From an uncultured Eubacteriales bacterium (GTDB lineage Bacteria > Bacillota > Clostridia > Monoglobales > Monoglobaceae), in the NCBI GenBank assembly GCA_905198865.1, contig CAJKEB010000013.1:1-44524 (forward strand): a stretch of DNA of 44,524 nucleotides, written 5' to 3'. The notes beneath the pieces are model-generated. The model was not told the DNA's origin, did not search any database, and saw only the letters and a list, made by a program, of their open reading frames with translations. The position numbers were made by a program, and so were the translations under genes. Shown one piece after another: positions 18,601 to 28,300 of the stretch (position 1 is the first letter of the stretch; each line of letters starts with the position of its first letter).

Positions 18601-19177
18601 GTCCTGCGTTAAGCCGCTTCTGATCATACAGTCCGTGGTCCTGAAGTTCCACAAAGTAACGCTCACGGCCGAATATATTAATAAATTCCTGTGCCGATTT
18701 CACAGCTGCATCATAGTTTCCGGCAAGGATTTTTCTTGACAGAACGCCGAACATACACCCGCTTAAAGCGATAATCCCCTCGTTGTACTTTTGGAGCAGC
18801 TCCATATCGACTCTCGGCTTGTAATAAAACCCGTCAATAAATCCGAACGACACAATCTTCATGAGATTTTTATACCCGGTCTCATTCATAGCAAGCAAAA
18901 TCAGGTGGTATCTCTCGGAATCCATCTCATACACCTTATCAAAACGGGTTCTCGCCGCAACATAAACCTCGCAGCCCAAAATGGGCTTTATACCTATCTG
19001 TTTTGCGTACTCATAGAACTCAATAACGCCGTACATATTACCGTGGTCAGTGATTGCCATAGAATCCATACCGAGCTCTTTTGCACGGTCAAGAACCTTC
19101 CTGACCGTACCCTGTCCGTCAAGAAGGCTGTACGCCGTATGTGTATGCAAATGAACAAACCCCGATTTTCCGTTCAT
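15665..19177 (-). CDS. dnaE: DnaE: DNA polymerase III subunit alpha (DnaE1 type)
   Basis: The protein has 1170 residues, typical of full-length DnaE. The order is a PHP domain with VHLHTHTAYSLLDGQG at the N-terminus, a C-family polymerase core with GRGSAAGSVVSYCL and the catalytic PDIDVDF (about 404-410), GLPRHASTHAAGVVI, helix-hairpin-helix repeats, then an OB fold (SMLGIITSVRSRTTRNN) near 1000-1080. It is a replicative polymerase; Bacillota usually also have PolC, not seen here. ATG 19177 follows AGGTG. It leads a unit with birA and DUF1275. Confidence 0.97.
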   Translation of the reverse strand: MNGKSGFVHLHTHTAYSLLDGQGTVRKVLDRAKELGMDSMAITDHGNMYGVIEFYEYAKQIGIKPILGCEVYVAARTRFDKVYEMDSERYHLILLAMNETGYKNLMKIVSFGFIDGFYYKPRVDMELLQKYNEGIIALSGCMFGVLSRKILAGNYDAAVKSAQEFINIFGRERYFVELQDHGLYDQKRLNAGLIKLARELELGLVCTNDIHYVTRDDAEYQDVLMCVQMGKTVDDDDRMKMESSELYVKSEEEMRDLFSYVPEALENTVKIADRCNLEIEFGKLHLPEFEVPSGLTPYEYLRRLCIDGFKMRYPAEPLDENKDGGVYKRLCYELDTIKQMGYVDYFLIVRDFIRYAKDNGIMVGPGRGSAAGSVVSYCLEITNVDPIKYDLIFERFLNPERVSMPDIDVDFCYERRQEVIDYVNRKYGTDRVCQIITFGTMAARQAIRDVGRALNMSYAAVDEVAKQIPFSLHMTLDKAMVLNLKLKSMYDQNPDVKKLIDTARELEGLPRHASTHAAGVVITKEPVWNYVPLQKNDDVITTQFPMTTIERLGLLKMDFLGLRTLTVIRDAVDMAEKSHNIKIDINNLDMDDKTVYAMISKGDSDGVFQLESAGMKRFMTELKPSDLEDIIAGISLYRPGPMDSIPMYVANKNNPKLVTYKHPSLEPILNVTYGCIVYQEQVMQIVRELGGYSLGRADLVRRAMSKKKADVMAEEKHNFVYGIDDGDTHVDGAIKRGIDEETANSIFDEMMDFASYAFNKSHAAAYAVVAYQTAWLKCHYPAEFFAALLNSFIDSAERIAKYIVIVKKAGINVIPPDVNKSGAKFTVSDGSIVFGLGAVKNVGGGVVEEIVSERSRNGEFVSFTDFCTRTSGKKVNKRVIENLIRSGSFDSLGLKRSVLLSEYELLIEKITANAKNEVPGQMSMFDLVDADEIGSAGFAKHTEDNFQDKPEFPVEQLLAMEKESIGMYVSGHPLEKWSEMQFSAGITNALSVIEDEEHVYEAGAQVSMLGIITSVRSRTTRNNELMKYIVLEDLTASIECIVFPSGVRQYDDLLKKDTKVFIHGDLDITDDNPPKVRVHSVQKLSEPTKARKRTDSRLYVRMKSGDKQGINILKQILAGAKGSMDVVVYYEDTKQQILAPDNMKVNQNDERIETLKGIFGSDNVKIVSKG

Positions 19178-19214
19178 GATTCTTCACACCTGCCTGAATT
19201 CTGGAATATTTGAT

Positions 19215-19243
19215 ATTATATCACACTGCCTGCGTTAAATCAA
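19215..19243 (-). promoter_or_regulatory. Promoter of dnaE-birA-DUF1275
   Basis: On the minus strand the -35 is TTGATT (19238-19243), the spacer is 17 nt and the -10 is a perfect TATAAT (19215-19220), giving a leader of about 30 nt before dnaE. Confidence 0.75.
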
Positions 19244-19267
19244 CACTCAAAGCCGCAGTAAAACAGA

Positions 19268-19293
19268 AAGCCCGATGCAAATGCATCGGGCTT
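19268..19293 (-). terminator. Intrinsic terminator after the DUF4956 gene
   Basis: GCCCGATGCA-aa-TGCATCGGGC is a perfect ten-pair stem extended by two A-T pairs. On the minus strand it is followed by TTTCTGTTTT. It separates the VTC-DUF4956 unit from the dnaE promoter. Confidence 0.85.
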
Positions 19294-19355
19294 CCCATAG
19301 GTGAATGGATTATATGAAAAACTTTAATACCATAAAGGTATTAACAAATATTTAT

Positions 19356-20051
19356 TTAGGCTCCATACTCTGTCGGAGCCAAGGAAAGAGTAACGCTGAG
19401 ATTTCCGTTTCTGCATCTGATCGCATCAATAAAATCCTTTTCGCTGACATCTTCCTTCATTCTGATTTTATAAATCACTTCGTACAGCGACCCCAAATCA
19501 GTTGTGCGAACCTTGCTCAAAGCACTCGCCTTGGTATAATCATGGAACAAATCATCAAACAGTCCCTCAAAGTCCAAATCCTCCGGTATAAGAACCTTCA
19601 GTATCTTCTGAGCCGAAACATTCCTTGCAAACTTAATTTTGCTCAGAATAAACATCATTGCGCACAGAATAATCACGCCTGAAATACCATACAGATAAAA
19701 GCCTGTACCTGATGCCAGTCCCGCGGCGGCGCACAGTAATATATACGCAATATCCTTCGGGTCACCCGGAACACTTCTGTATCTGATGAGCGATACCGTA
19801 CCGCCGAGGCTTAATACTCTGATAAGATTATTACCTATCAGCAGAATAACCATACCCATAACTGCCGGTACCAAGACCAGTGACAAAACCAAATTCCTGT
19901 TTGGAACATTCTCATCTGCTGTATAAATATATGTACACGCAATAACCAGTCCCAAAAAAATCGCACATACCAAAGTGGCACATGCAGAAATGACCGAAAT
20001 CGTTGTTCCGTTTGTCACCGATTGATTAAAGAAGTCTGTAATCGCTTCCAT
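19356..20051 (-). CDS. DUF4956 membrane protein (partner of VTC-type polyphosphate polymerase)
   Basis: The protein has 231 residues from ATG 20051, which follows AAGGAGAGA. Three to four hydrophobic helices fill about 20-135 (LVCAIFLGLVIACTYIYT, LVLSLVLVPAVMGMVILLIG, ISGVIILCAMMFILS). SLIRYRSVPGDPKDIAYI between helices is the family mark, and a soluble alpha/beta tail ends in NGNLSVTLSLAP. The biochemical function is not established. DUF4956 genes often sit next to VTC-domain genes, as here (73 nt downstream), which suggests a membrane partner for the cytoplasmic or surface polymerase. That link is inference from gene neighbourhood. Confidence 0.85.
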   Translation of the reverse strand: MEAITDFFNQSVTNGTTISVISACATLVCAIFLGLVIACTYIYTADENVPNRNLVLSLVLVPAVMGMVILLIGNNLIRVLSLGGTVSLIRYRSVPGDPKDIAYILLCAAAGLASGTGFYLYGISGVIILCAMMFILSKIKFARNVSAQKILKVLIPEDLDFEGLFDDLFHDYTKASALSKVRTTDLGSLYEVIYKIRMKEDVSEKDFIDAIRCRNGNLSVTLSLAPTEYGA

Positions 20052-20124
20052 GTTATCTCTCCTTTGCATTATATACTACTTGTTATGTAAAAGTCAAGTA
20101 GTTTTTAAAAATTTTTTACATTTT

Positions 20125-20937
20125 TTAACAGGCAGCTACCAGTCCCCTCTTTTTATAGTCAATGCTTTGCAAAACTCCGTTTGCACATTCATTAATTTTA
20201 TTAATAAGGCAGGTATTGGCGCCGATTGTTTTTTTAAAGTCATAGCCGTATTTTGAAAAGCTACAGGGAAAAATACTGTACTCTGCAAGAATATCGGTCA
20301 GCCAGACCGGCATTGCACGCGATGTCTTTATTTCCATAAGCCATAATTCCCGGTCACCGTTTTTGCCTAAAAGCAAATCACCGTAATCCCCATTTTCAAG
20401 ACTTAAGTCATAGCGTCTTGTGCGTATTCTTGTATCAAACGAAATTCTCAAATCGGGATTATCCTTCTCGAAGTATGCAACTCTGTCGTACGCTACATAC
20501 GCCGCCGGTTTCAAATTATACAGACTTAAAAAATATTCAATTTCTCTAAGAACCTGAACATTCATATAATCCTTAGGATTCGGTGCTTTTCCGGTCTCTA
20601 AGAATTCATAAGCCTCCTGAAGATATAGCGTAGTGCGCCGTTTGTTCACAAGCCCTCTGAATTTCTTCTTTATTTCAAGATAGACCTTGCCGTCACTTTC
20701 AGGAACACCGTAGCCTCTGAGCCTCAGCTTTTCCTTGTACTCCGGCTTTGACAGGGATCTTCTCACAAGAAGATTCTCGTCTGTGTCATAATAAATATTG
20801 CTTATCGTATACCCTTTTCCAACCTCACTGTACGGGTCAAGCTCCATATGCTTCTCAAGCTCTTCAGACACCTTTAAATATGTACTGTGGTTCAGAAAAT
20901 GCTTCTTCTCATATCTGTTAAAAACTTCAATAGCCAT
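20125..20937 (-). CDS. VTC-domain polyphosphate polymerase-like protein
   Basis: The protein has 270 residues. The VTC tunnel-fold marks are FNRYEKKHFL at the start, the YYDT motif in ISNIYYDTDENLL, EKLRLRGYG (basic residues lining the tunnel), VYLEIKKKFRGLVNKRRT and a C-terminal LWLMEIKTSRAMPVWL. In yeast Vtc4 this fold makes polyphosphate from ATP; bacterial members are often found with DUF4956 and CotH genes. The basic and acidic residues needed for nucleotide binding look present. ATG 20937 follows GGAAGG; a GTG three codons earlier would be too close to that site. Substrate is inferred from the family. Confidence 0.85.
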   Translation of the reverse strand: MAIEVFNRYEKKHFLNHSTYLKVSEELEKHMELDPYSEVGKGYTISNIYYDTDENLLVRRSLSKPEYKEKLRLRGYGVPESDGKVYLEIKKKFRGLVNKRRTTLYLQEAYEFLETGKAPNPKDYMNVQVLREIEYFLSLYNLKPAAYVAYDRVAYFEKDNPDLRISFDTRIRTRRYDLSLENGDYGDLLLGKNGDRELWLMEIKTSRAMPVWLTDILAEYSIFPCSFSKYGYDFKKTIGANTCLINKINECANGVLQSIDYKKRGLVAAC

Positions 20938-20971
20938 AATATGCACACCTTCCTTGCTGTCACGTTTCTGT

Positions 20972-21000
20972 ATTATAGACTATAATCCATGTTCCTTAAA
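20972..21000 (-). promoter_or_regulatory. Probable promoter of the VTC-DUF4956 unit
   Basis: On the minus strand a perfect TATAAT (20972-20977) lies 17 nt after a weak -35, TTTAAG (20995-21000). The -10 is convincing and the -35 is not. Confidence 0.5.
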
Positions 21001-21092
21001 CCAACCTTAAAATTTTACATAAATTATATTTTAATTTTATGATTTTTAATGTAATACAAATACTCACGACAAACAAATTAAAGATTCAGGAC

Positions 21093-21370
21093 TATAAACT
21101 ATAGTTTATTTGACTAAACCGCAACTCGGCGGTTTAATGCGATCGCCTTTGAAAAAGGCGATATTTCAAGCTACGGCAGGCTTGCGAAGCAAGCACGTTA
21201 GGCGCGAAGGCGTCTGACCTCGCTTAGAGGTCATTTTATATGATACATAAAATATCATGCAAGCATGAGGCGACTGCGCACCTATCGTGGCGGCAAGCCG
21301 CCCTACCGCAGTTTGCATTTCCACCTGAAACAGGTGGAGTCAATTAAACTATAATTTATACTAACAAACA
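21093..21370 (-). repeat. Hairpin-chain repeat, copy 2 (core inverted)
   Basis: The inverted ends TATAAACTATAGTTT (21093-21107) and AAACTATAATTTATA (21346-21360) match at 14 of 15 positions. The core runs opposite to copies 1 and 4. It contains TAAACCGC-aactcg-GCGGTTTA (21115-21136), ATCGCCTTT-gaa-AAAGGCGAT (21142-21162), GCTTGC-gaa-GCAAGC (21180-21194), GACCTC-gctta-GAGGTC (21216-21232), CATGC-aa-GCATG (21256-21267), GGCGGC-aa-GCCGCC (21289-21302) and TCCACCTG-aaa-CAGGTGGA (21320-21338). Nothing is encoded between the VTC gene and araC except this element and a terminator hairpin. AGGACT occurs on both flanks (21088-21093 and 21371-21376). Confidence 0.9.
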
Positions 21371-21409
21371 AGGACTGTTGCAAATATTAACGCAACAGTC
21401 CATTTTTTA
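21371..21409. terminator. Terminator-like hairpin between repeat copy 2 and araC
   Basis: GGACTGTTGC-N10-GCAACAGTCC (21372-21401) is a perfect ten-pair stem. On the plus strand ATTTTTT follows; on the minus strand TTGTTTG follows. It probably ends araC and may work in both directions. Confidence 0.65.
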
Positions 21410-21433
21410 CATTTATTTACTAAAAACTATACT

Positions 21434-22228
21434 TTATTTTATAAACCGATTAATATTATTCTTATACTCCTGCGGCGTGCTGCCGTACACCGCCCTGAAT
21501 ACTCTGTTAAAGGTACGCTGGCTTTCAAATCCCGCAAGCTGACTGATTACCGTAAAGGTCTCGTTGGTTGTGCGTATAAGATTAGCCGCATACTCCGCCC
21601 GTATCAATCCAAGATAGCTCCTCAGGTTCATCTTGAACTTTTGTGTAAATATTCTTGAGATATAACATTCGCTCACATTAAAATGCTCTGCAAGCGATGT
21701 GCGCGTTATCTGTTCGGTAAAGTTTTCCTCAACATATTTGATTATCTTATATGTTATATCACTGACAGGCATCGCAGACTGCTGCCTTAGGTTCAATATA
21801 TCCAATATATATGACATTATGACACATGTCCATGAGAACTTAATCTCAAACGAATTATCCGGGCTGATACAGTTAAACGCCGTCCTGAGTTCGTCCGGTA
21901 TAAGATCCGTTTCAATAAACGGCGTTTCGGGGCTGAACTTTTCCAGGCTCGGAAACAGCTTACCGAAAAGCTTCGGCTCGCACATCAGAATCAGAACCTC
22001 CGACTCCTTTTTGTCTAAGCAGAAGAATGAATGAACCGTATCGGGAAAGACCGCAGCGGCGCAGCCTTCGGTAACCGCATATTCACAATCGTCTATTTTG
22101 ACGTGCTGAACACCCTTATACACATATACAATTTCTATATATTTGTGCATATGTTCAGGAAAAGTCAACTCATAATTGTTATGTTTGACTGTAAGGTCAC
22201 TTTTTCTTATTTCATAAACAGGAAGCAT
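21434..22228 (-). CDS. AraC-family transcriptional regulator, divergent from the GH3 gene
   Basis: The protein has 264 residues from ATG 22228, which follows GGAGGACG. The N-terminal cupin-like sensor domain (ELTFPEHMHKYIEIVYVYKG, FPDTVHSFF) is followed by two helix-turn-helix motifs at the C-terminus: LAEHFNVSECYISRIFTQKF and ISQLAGFESQRTFNRVFRAV, ending in the family GSTPQEYK. This architecture usually senses a sugar and activates carbohydrate genes. The only divergent neighbour is the large secreted GH3 enzyme, 138 nt away, whose own promoter lacks a clear -35, so activation of that gene is the natural guess. The ligand is unknown. Confidence 0.93.
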   Translation of the reverse strand: MLPVYEIRKSDLTVKHNNYELTFPEHMHKYIEIVYVYKGVQHVKIDDCEYAVTEGCAAAVFPDTVHSFFCLDKKESEVLILMCEPKLFGKLFPSLEKFSPETPFIETDLIPDELRTAFNCISPDNSFEIKFSWTCVIMSYILDILNLRQQSAMPVSDITYKIIKYVEENFTEQITRTSLAEHFNVSECYISRIFTQKFKMNLRSYLGLIRAEYAANLIRTTNETFTVISQLAGFESQRTFNRVFRAVYGSTPQEYKNNINRFIK

Positions 22229-22285
22229 TTTTTCGTCCTCCGCATTGTATACATTTTGTCTTGTAATCCACACATTGTGACTATC

Positions 22286-22314
22286 ATTATACCACCAAAA
22301 GTGCTATATTGCAA
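22286..22314 (-). promoter_or_regulatory. Promoter of the araC-type regulator
   Basis: On the minus strand the -35 is TTGCAA (22309-22314), the spacer is 17 nt and the -10 is TATAAT (22286-22291). It lies in the divergent region shared with the GH3 gene. On the plus strand only -10-like TATATT and TATAGA are seen without a consensus -35, as expected for an activator-dependent promoter. Confidence 0.6.
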
Positions 22315-22366
22315 GTATAGAGAATTAATAAAAAACTTTTTTAATATTACAAGGAGGAAACTCAAT

Positions 22367-25300
22367 ATGAAAATGCGTAAAACTCTATCGGCATTTACGG
22401 CGGCTATGGTTCTGATGTCAAGCATACCGTCATTTATCGCAAGCGCAGCGGAAACCCCGTCGGAAGAGCTGCTGACTGTCACAGCGGAAAACGCAGACGC
22501 GGCAGAATCGGTTGAGCTGGCGGAAACTCTTCCGTATCAGGACACATCACTTTCCTTTGAGGAGAGAGCGGCAGACCTGGTTGCGCGTATGACGCTTGAA
22601 GAAAAGGCTGCACAGACGGGTGCGAAAACCGCCCCGGCAATAAGCCGTCTCGGCGTTCATTCTTATTACTACTGGCGCGAGGGTCTGCACGGCGTTGCAA
22701 GACAAGGAAAGGCGACCAGCTTTCCGACAAGCCTGGCTATGTCGAACACCTGGGACAAACAGCTGATGTTTGAGGTAATGGATATCACGTCAACCGAGGC
22801 AAGGGGCAAGAACAACCGTTATGACCTCAACTACTGGAATCCGACAATCAATATGGCACGCGACCCAAGGTGGGGCAGAAACGAAGAAACCTACGGCGAG
22901 GACCCGTACCTCACATCTGAAATCGGCGGAAAGGCAATCGAAGGAATGCAGGGTACGGACGAAAAGTATCAAAAGACAATAGCAACTCTCAAGCACTATG
23001 CTGCAAACAACTGTGAGGGCGAGAGACAGACCGGAACCTCTGTCATGAACGAAAGCACTATGCGCGAGTATTATTCAAGAGCCTTCAGGGATATAACCGA
23101 AAATTACAATCCCGGCGCTGTAATGAGTTCATACAATGGAACCACGCTATACAGAAACGGTGAGATACTTTCAGCACTGAATGGACAGAAGATAGACTAC
23201 ATTGCGTCAAGTGCGAACTCGTATCTGCTTAATGATTTATTGAGACGTACATACAGCTTCAGCGGCTTTGTAGTAGGCGACTGCGGAGCATGGGACAATC
23301 TCTACGGCAGACAGCCGCTCAGGCAGAAGCTGTATCCGGACGAGAAACTTGAGAACATAACTGCGCCGATGACAGTTGCAAAGGCTTATCAGGCGGGTTC
23401 GAGCCTTGACTGTAACAGCGGCGGTACAGGAACGGCTCAGACCGCCTCGGCGGTACAGCAGGGTCTTATAAGCGAGGATCTTCTGGATATTGCGGTATAT
23501 GAGCTGTTTCTTCAGCGTATGAAAACAGGCGAGTTTGACGCCGGCGCCAAATACCAGGATATCACTTCAAGCGTATTGGAAACAGACGAACACGTTGCAA
23601 AGGCCGAACAGGCAGCCGAAGAATCATGGGTGCTTTTGGAGAACAAAAACAGCACACTGCCGCTTAAAAACAGCGTTTCAAACATCGCAGTCGTAGGAGA
23701 TCACGCAAACGAGGTTGTACTCGGCGACTATTCCGGAGAGCCGACAAAAACGACTACTCCTTATGACGGAATCTCCGAGCAGATTAAAGCGCTGAATTCA
23801 AATGCGCAAGTAACCCTGATAGGTCAGGTGAACGACAGCACACCGCTGTTTAATATAAAGAGCATAACGCTTGTAAAAAGCAACGGAAGCAAAACCGCGC
23901 TTAATTTATCAAATGCCACCAATGTAATAGGTATGACAAAAAGCGGCAGCGAACTCACGGATATAACCAAATCGGGCATGGCGGTAATACCAAGCGTAAA
24001 TTTTAATGACGTAACAGATATTCAGATTGAAGCGTCATCTCTGCCGGGAATGCCTAACGTAACTGTTCAAATCGGATATGAAACCGCGTCCCAGAATGCG
24101 GCAAATGTCCAGATAGCCCCGACATCGGGTTCAGATGATTATCAGATAAACACCGGAGTTTATAACGGAGCAACCGGAGGATATACTTCAACTGCGGATA
24201 TGTATATCAGCATAAGCGCAAGCGCGGAATTCTCGGTTGAAAACTACAAAAGCTCTCTCGACAAGGCGGACTATATAATAGCCTACGGCGGCACAACCAC
24301 GGCAGACTCAAGCGAATCCAACGACAGAAAGTCAATTGATCTGCCCCAGTCACAGTCACATGTTGAGCAGATTTGCAGTGCTTATCCCGACAAGACAATC
24401 GTTGTACTTCAGACAGTCGGTCAGGTAAACGTTGAAGCCTTTAAGGACAATTGTGCGGCAATGCTGTGGACGTCATACAACGGTCAAACGCAGGGCGAAG
24501 CCCTCGGCAAGGTTTTAACCGGCGTTGTTAATCCCTCAGGCAAGCTCTCAACCACCTGGTACACAAAAGCTGATCTCGACAAAATGCCTATCGGTTCAGA
24601 AAAGCAAAAGATTGACGGTATAGACTATAACTTCACCGATTATGAACTGTCCCACGCGGATCAGGACTATCCCGGCAGAACCTATCAATACTACATCGGC
24701 GCACCGGTTTATCCGTTCGGCTACGGCACAAGCTATACGACCTTTGAATATTCAAACATAAAAACCGACAAGCAAAGCGCGGACGCCAACGACATTGTCA
24801 CAATAACGGCGGACGTCACAAACACAGGCACGGTAAAGGGTACCGAGGTAGCGCAGCTCTATATCTCGGTTCCGGGTGCTGACGGAAAGAAGCTTCCGCT
24901 TAAGCAGCTCAAGGGATTTGATAGAGTGGAGCTTGACCCCGGACAGACCAAAACGGTAACCTTCAGTCTGGATATTTCAGATGTATATTTCTTTGACGAA
25001 GCAACTCAGTCAAACTATGTTGTAAACGGCGAATACACAGCAAAAGTCGGCGGCAGTTCAGACGACCTAAACGCACAAACAATAACCTTTAACGTAAGCG
25101 GGAAAATTGATGAAAGTCTTAAAAATGTATACGCAATACCGTCAGGCCTCAAGCTCTACATTGCCAAGGACACTTCCGGAGCTCTGCCGAACGAACCGGC
25201 AAACGCCATTGACCCCGGAGTGAGCGCTGCACTTAAGAACGATAAGGTAATTACCGACTTTGCGGCAAACGGCATAAGCCTTTCATACACCAGTTCCAAT

Positions 25301-28300
25301 CCAAGCGTTGCGGTTGTTGATGAAAACGGCACAGTTAAGGCAGGCAGCGCCGAGGGTACTGCAACTATAACGGTAACTGCCTCAAAAACCGGCAGCGATT
25401 CGGTCACCGCCTCATTCCCGGTTGTGACACAGACCAAAGACAGAATTGCAGCCGAAAAGACTGCCGAATATTTAAGTCAGCTGGACGAGGCATATAATAA
25501 GTATCCTGAGGCTGCGTATACGACAGAGAATTGGAACGAACTCAGCACAATATACACAGAGACGCGCAGCTTTATTGAAGCCGAGCTGCTTGAGGAAAAC
25601 ATACCGCTGAAATTAAAAACGGCGCTCGAAGGAATGGCGGCTGTTCCCCAGATTGAATTATCCGAAGAATACACAGTATCTTCTGTAAATCCTAACATCA
25701 TTACGAATAACAAAATCGATTACTCGAAAAACGGAATCGGAACATACACAGCGGCCGAAACCACAATAAGCGGCACAATCACTAAGGATAACCCCGCAGC
25801 AATAGAGATGCAGGCATTAAACAACGGCATAAGGATTGACAGCGCTCTTGTCTGGACTGCCGAAAGACTGGACGGCTCGTCAAGAAAAGCTCCCGAAATT
25901 GATACGAATACCGGAGTGCTTACGATTTATGAAAACGGCGTATACAGGATAACCGCGAACGACTATCAAAACCAAAAATGCGGTTCTATCACAGTATATG
26001 CCAACCTGCAAATAGAGGGCGAGAGCGCTGACGACGGCGGCGGTTCAAACCTGTCCGACGAAAAGGCCGGCGCAAGCGGCGGACTGAACGCCGGAAGCAC
26101 AAGCAGCTATTGGCTCAGGTTTGACGGCGTTAAGCTTTCAAAGCTCACCGGTATAACCTTCAGAGTATCGCAAAAGGACGCCGAAAGCACAATCAAAGTT
26201 TCCCTGATGCCAAACGATGACTGGATTATCGCAACAGCGCCAGCTCCTAAGACCGGGGCATGGACGAACTGGGCAGAGGTTAAAGCCGACATAAACAGAA
26301 GCGAGCTCAGCAAAATGACTCTTGACGAAAACGGCTGCGGTACAATTTATGTCCAGACAAACAAGTCAAACCTTGACTTCATGAAGCTTGACTACATTGA
26401 CAGCAACACAGACGTACAATGTCTGTCAGGCGGTGAGGTTAAGATTACAACACAGCAAGGCTCCGGTATACTTGCTGCCGCAGCGTATGACGGCAGCGGA
26501 ATTCTCAAAAATCAGAGTATTCAGCAATTCAGTCAGCCGGGAGATTATATTATGAGCGGCTTTGAGGAAGGCGACAACATAAGCGTATTCACCTGGGAAA
26601 GCACCGACAGTCTTAAACCGCTTGAAAACGCGGCAAGGATAACTTATCATCAGCCGGTTGTAAAAGCCCTTACTGTATATAACTTCAGCGATTCAATGTT
26701 TGATTCATTCTTTGACAGCGCCGAGGGCACAAACCTGTCAAGCGGCTACGGCATGGACGGATACGGCGGCTGGAACACGGATAAGGGCGGCAGCTATACG
26801 TATAACGGCAGAACATATACCTTTACCAGAAGTCTGAAAGGCGGAAAGGGCGACACAACCGCGCGCAAGGTGTTCTTCACTCCTGACTGCGACGGAGTTG
26901 TTACAGCAATATTCAAGGCAAGTCCGGACAGATTTATGGTTATAGAGCAGGACGGCAAGACTGTTCAGCAATACGGAGATAATAATATATGCACCGTTCA
27001 GGCAAACGTAAAGGGCGGCACGCCGGTATATGTATACGGCGGCGGTTCGAACAAAAATCTGTATGCAGTTCTGTTCGAGGCTGACAAATCGGTTACGGAA
27101 GCAACTCCTCCTCCGACAGCTTCGCCGTCTCCGACGCCGATTACTCTGCCGGACACTAACTACGCTCAGAAGGTGGAGTTTGAGGATTACAGCAAGTCCT
27201 GGGTATCATCTGCCAATTCGGCTGATAATTCAAACGCAAGCGGCGGCAAGATGATAGAAAACACCAAAGACGGCGACATCTTCTACTTCGGCGAACGCCT
27301 GATGGATAACCTGCTTGTGCTTCAGCTCAGAGCCGCAATCAGGAACGATGCAGGAACTGCAACCGCTGAATTCTTCGCGGTTGACACAACAGGTGTTGAT
27401 GTTGCAAACGCAGGCAAAAGCAGTATCGAAAGCCTGCTCACATCAGAAAACAGTATCGGCTCGGTAACCCTGACGGCGGACAAAACATGGGATGTGTATA
27501 TAGATAACAGCATTGTGGTAAAATCAGGATTCAGCGGAAACAGAGGTATATTTGTCAAGCTGAACACCACCGGCAAATACTGCGGCAACCTTGACTACAT
27601 TGATCTGAAATATAACATAGGCGGAGCATCGACATCGACAATGGCTCTCACTGCCGAACCGCTGACTGCTGAAAATGATTCGGTTACGATAAGCATTCTG
27701 GGCGATAAAATTACTGCTGTAAACAAATACAGCGGCGCAGCGTCTGAAATAAGCTATAACGAAGAGTACGGCAAAAATGTCACCTTCAAAAAGCTGACGA
27801 ACTGGAAAGACATGCTCACCGCTCTTGTTCGTGACAACGACAGCGGCAGAACCGATATAATCACCAGCGCAATGGGAAGCGTGTGGGGCAGTGCAACGCC
27901 CGACACCTTTGCCGAAAAGGACACAGGCGTACCTGACGAAATCAAAATAAACGATATAATCGTCATAAACGATCAGCTTTACTTAGGCTGTGACTCGGGA
28001 ACACTCATAACAATGACATCATGTTCAAAATGCAGCACTGCCAAAAAGGTCTGTGATTTTGACATAAACGCCCTTGAATATTCAGACGGCAAAATTCTGC
28101 TCATCGGAGACGCATACGCAAGCAAAGCTGAAATCAGCCTTACTGACGCAAGACAGTCAAACATCAAAGGCGAAGCCGCAAAGGCAATGGCGGCAGACGG
28201 AGCGTTATTGGTCGATGTAAGATCTGCCGAGGAGTTCTCTGAATACAGCATTGACGGTTCGATAAACGTACCGATTGACACCTTCGGCGAATGGCTGCAA

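Noticed and set aside
21115..21340. CRISPR-like array, because of repeated short palindromes
   Set aside because: Repeats are not identical or evenly spaced and there are no unique spacers or cas genes.
22031..22366. Longer N-terminus for the GH3 protein
   Set aside because: It overlaps the divergent araC gene and would bury the signal peptide; ATG 22367 has a strong ribosome site.
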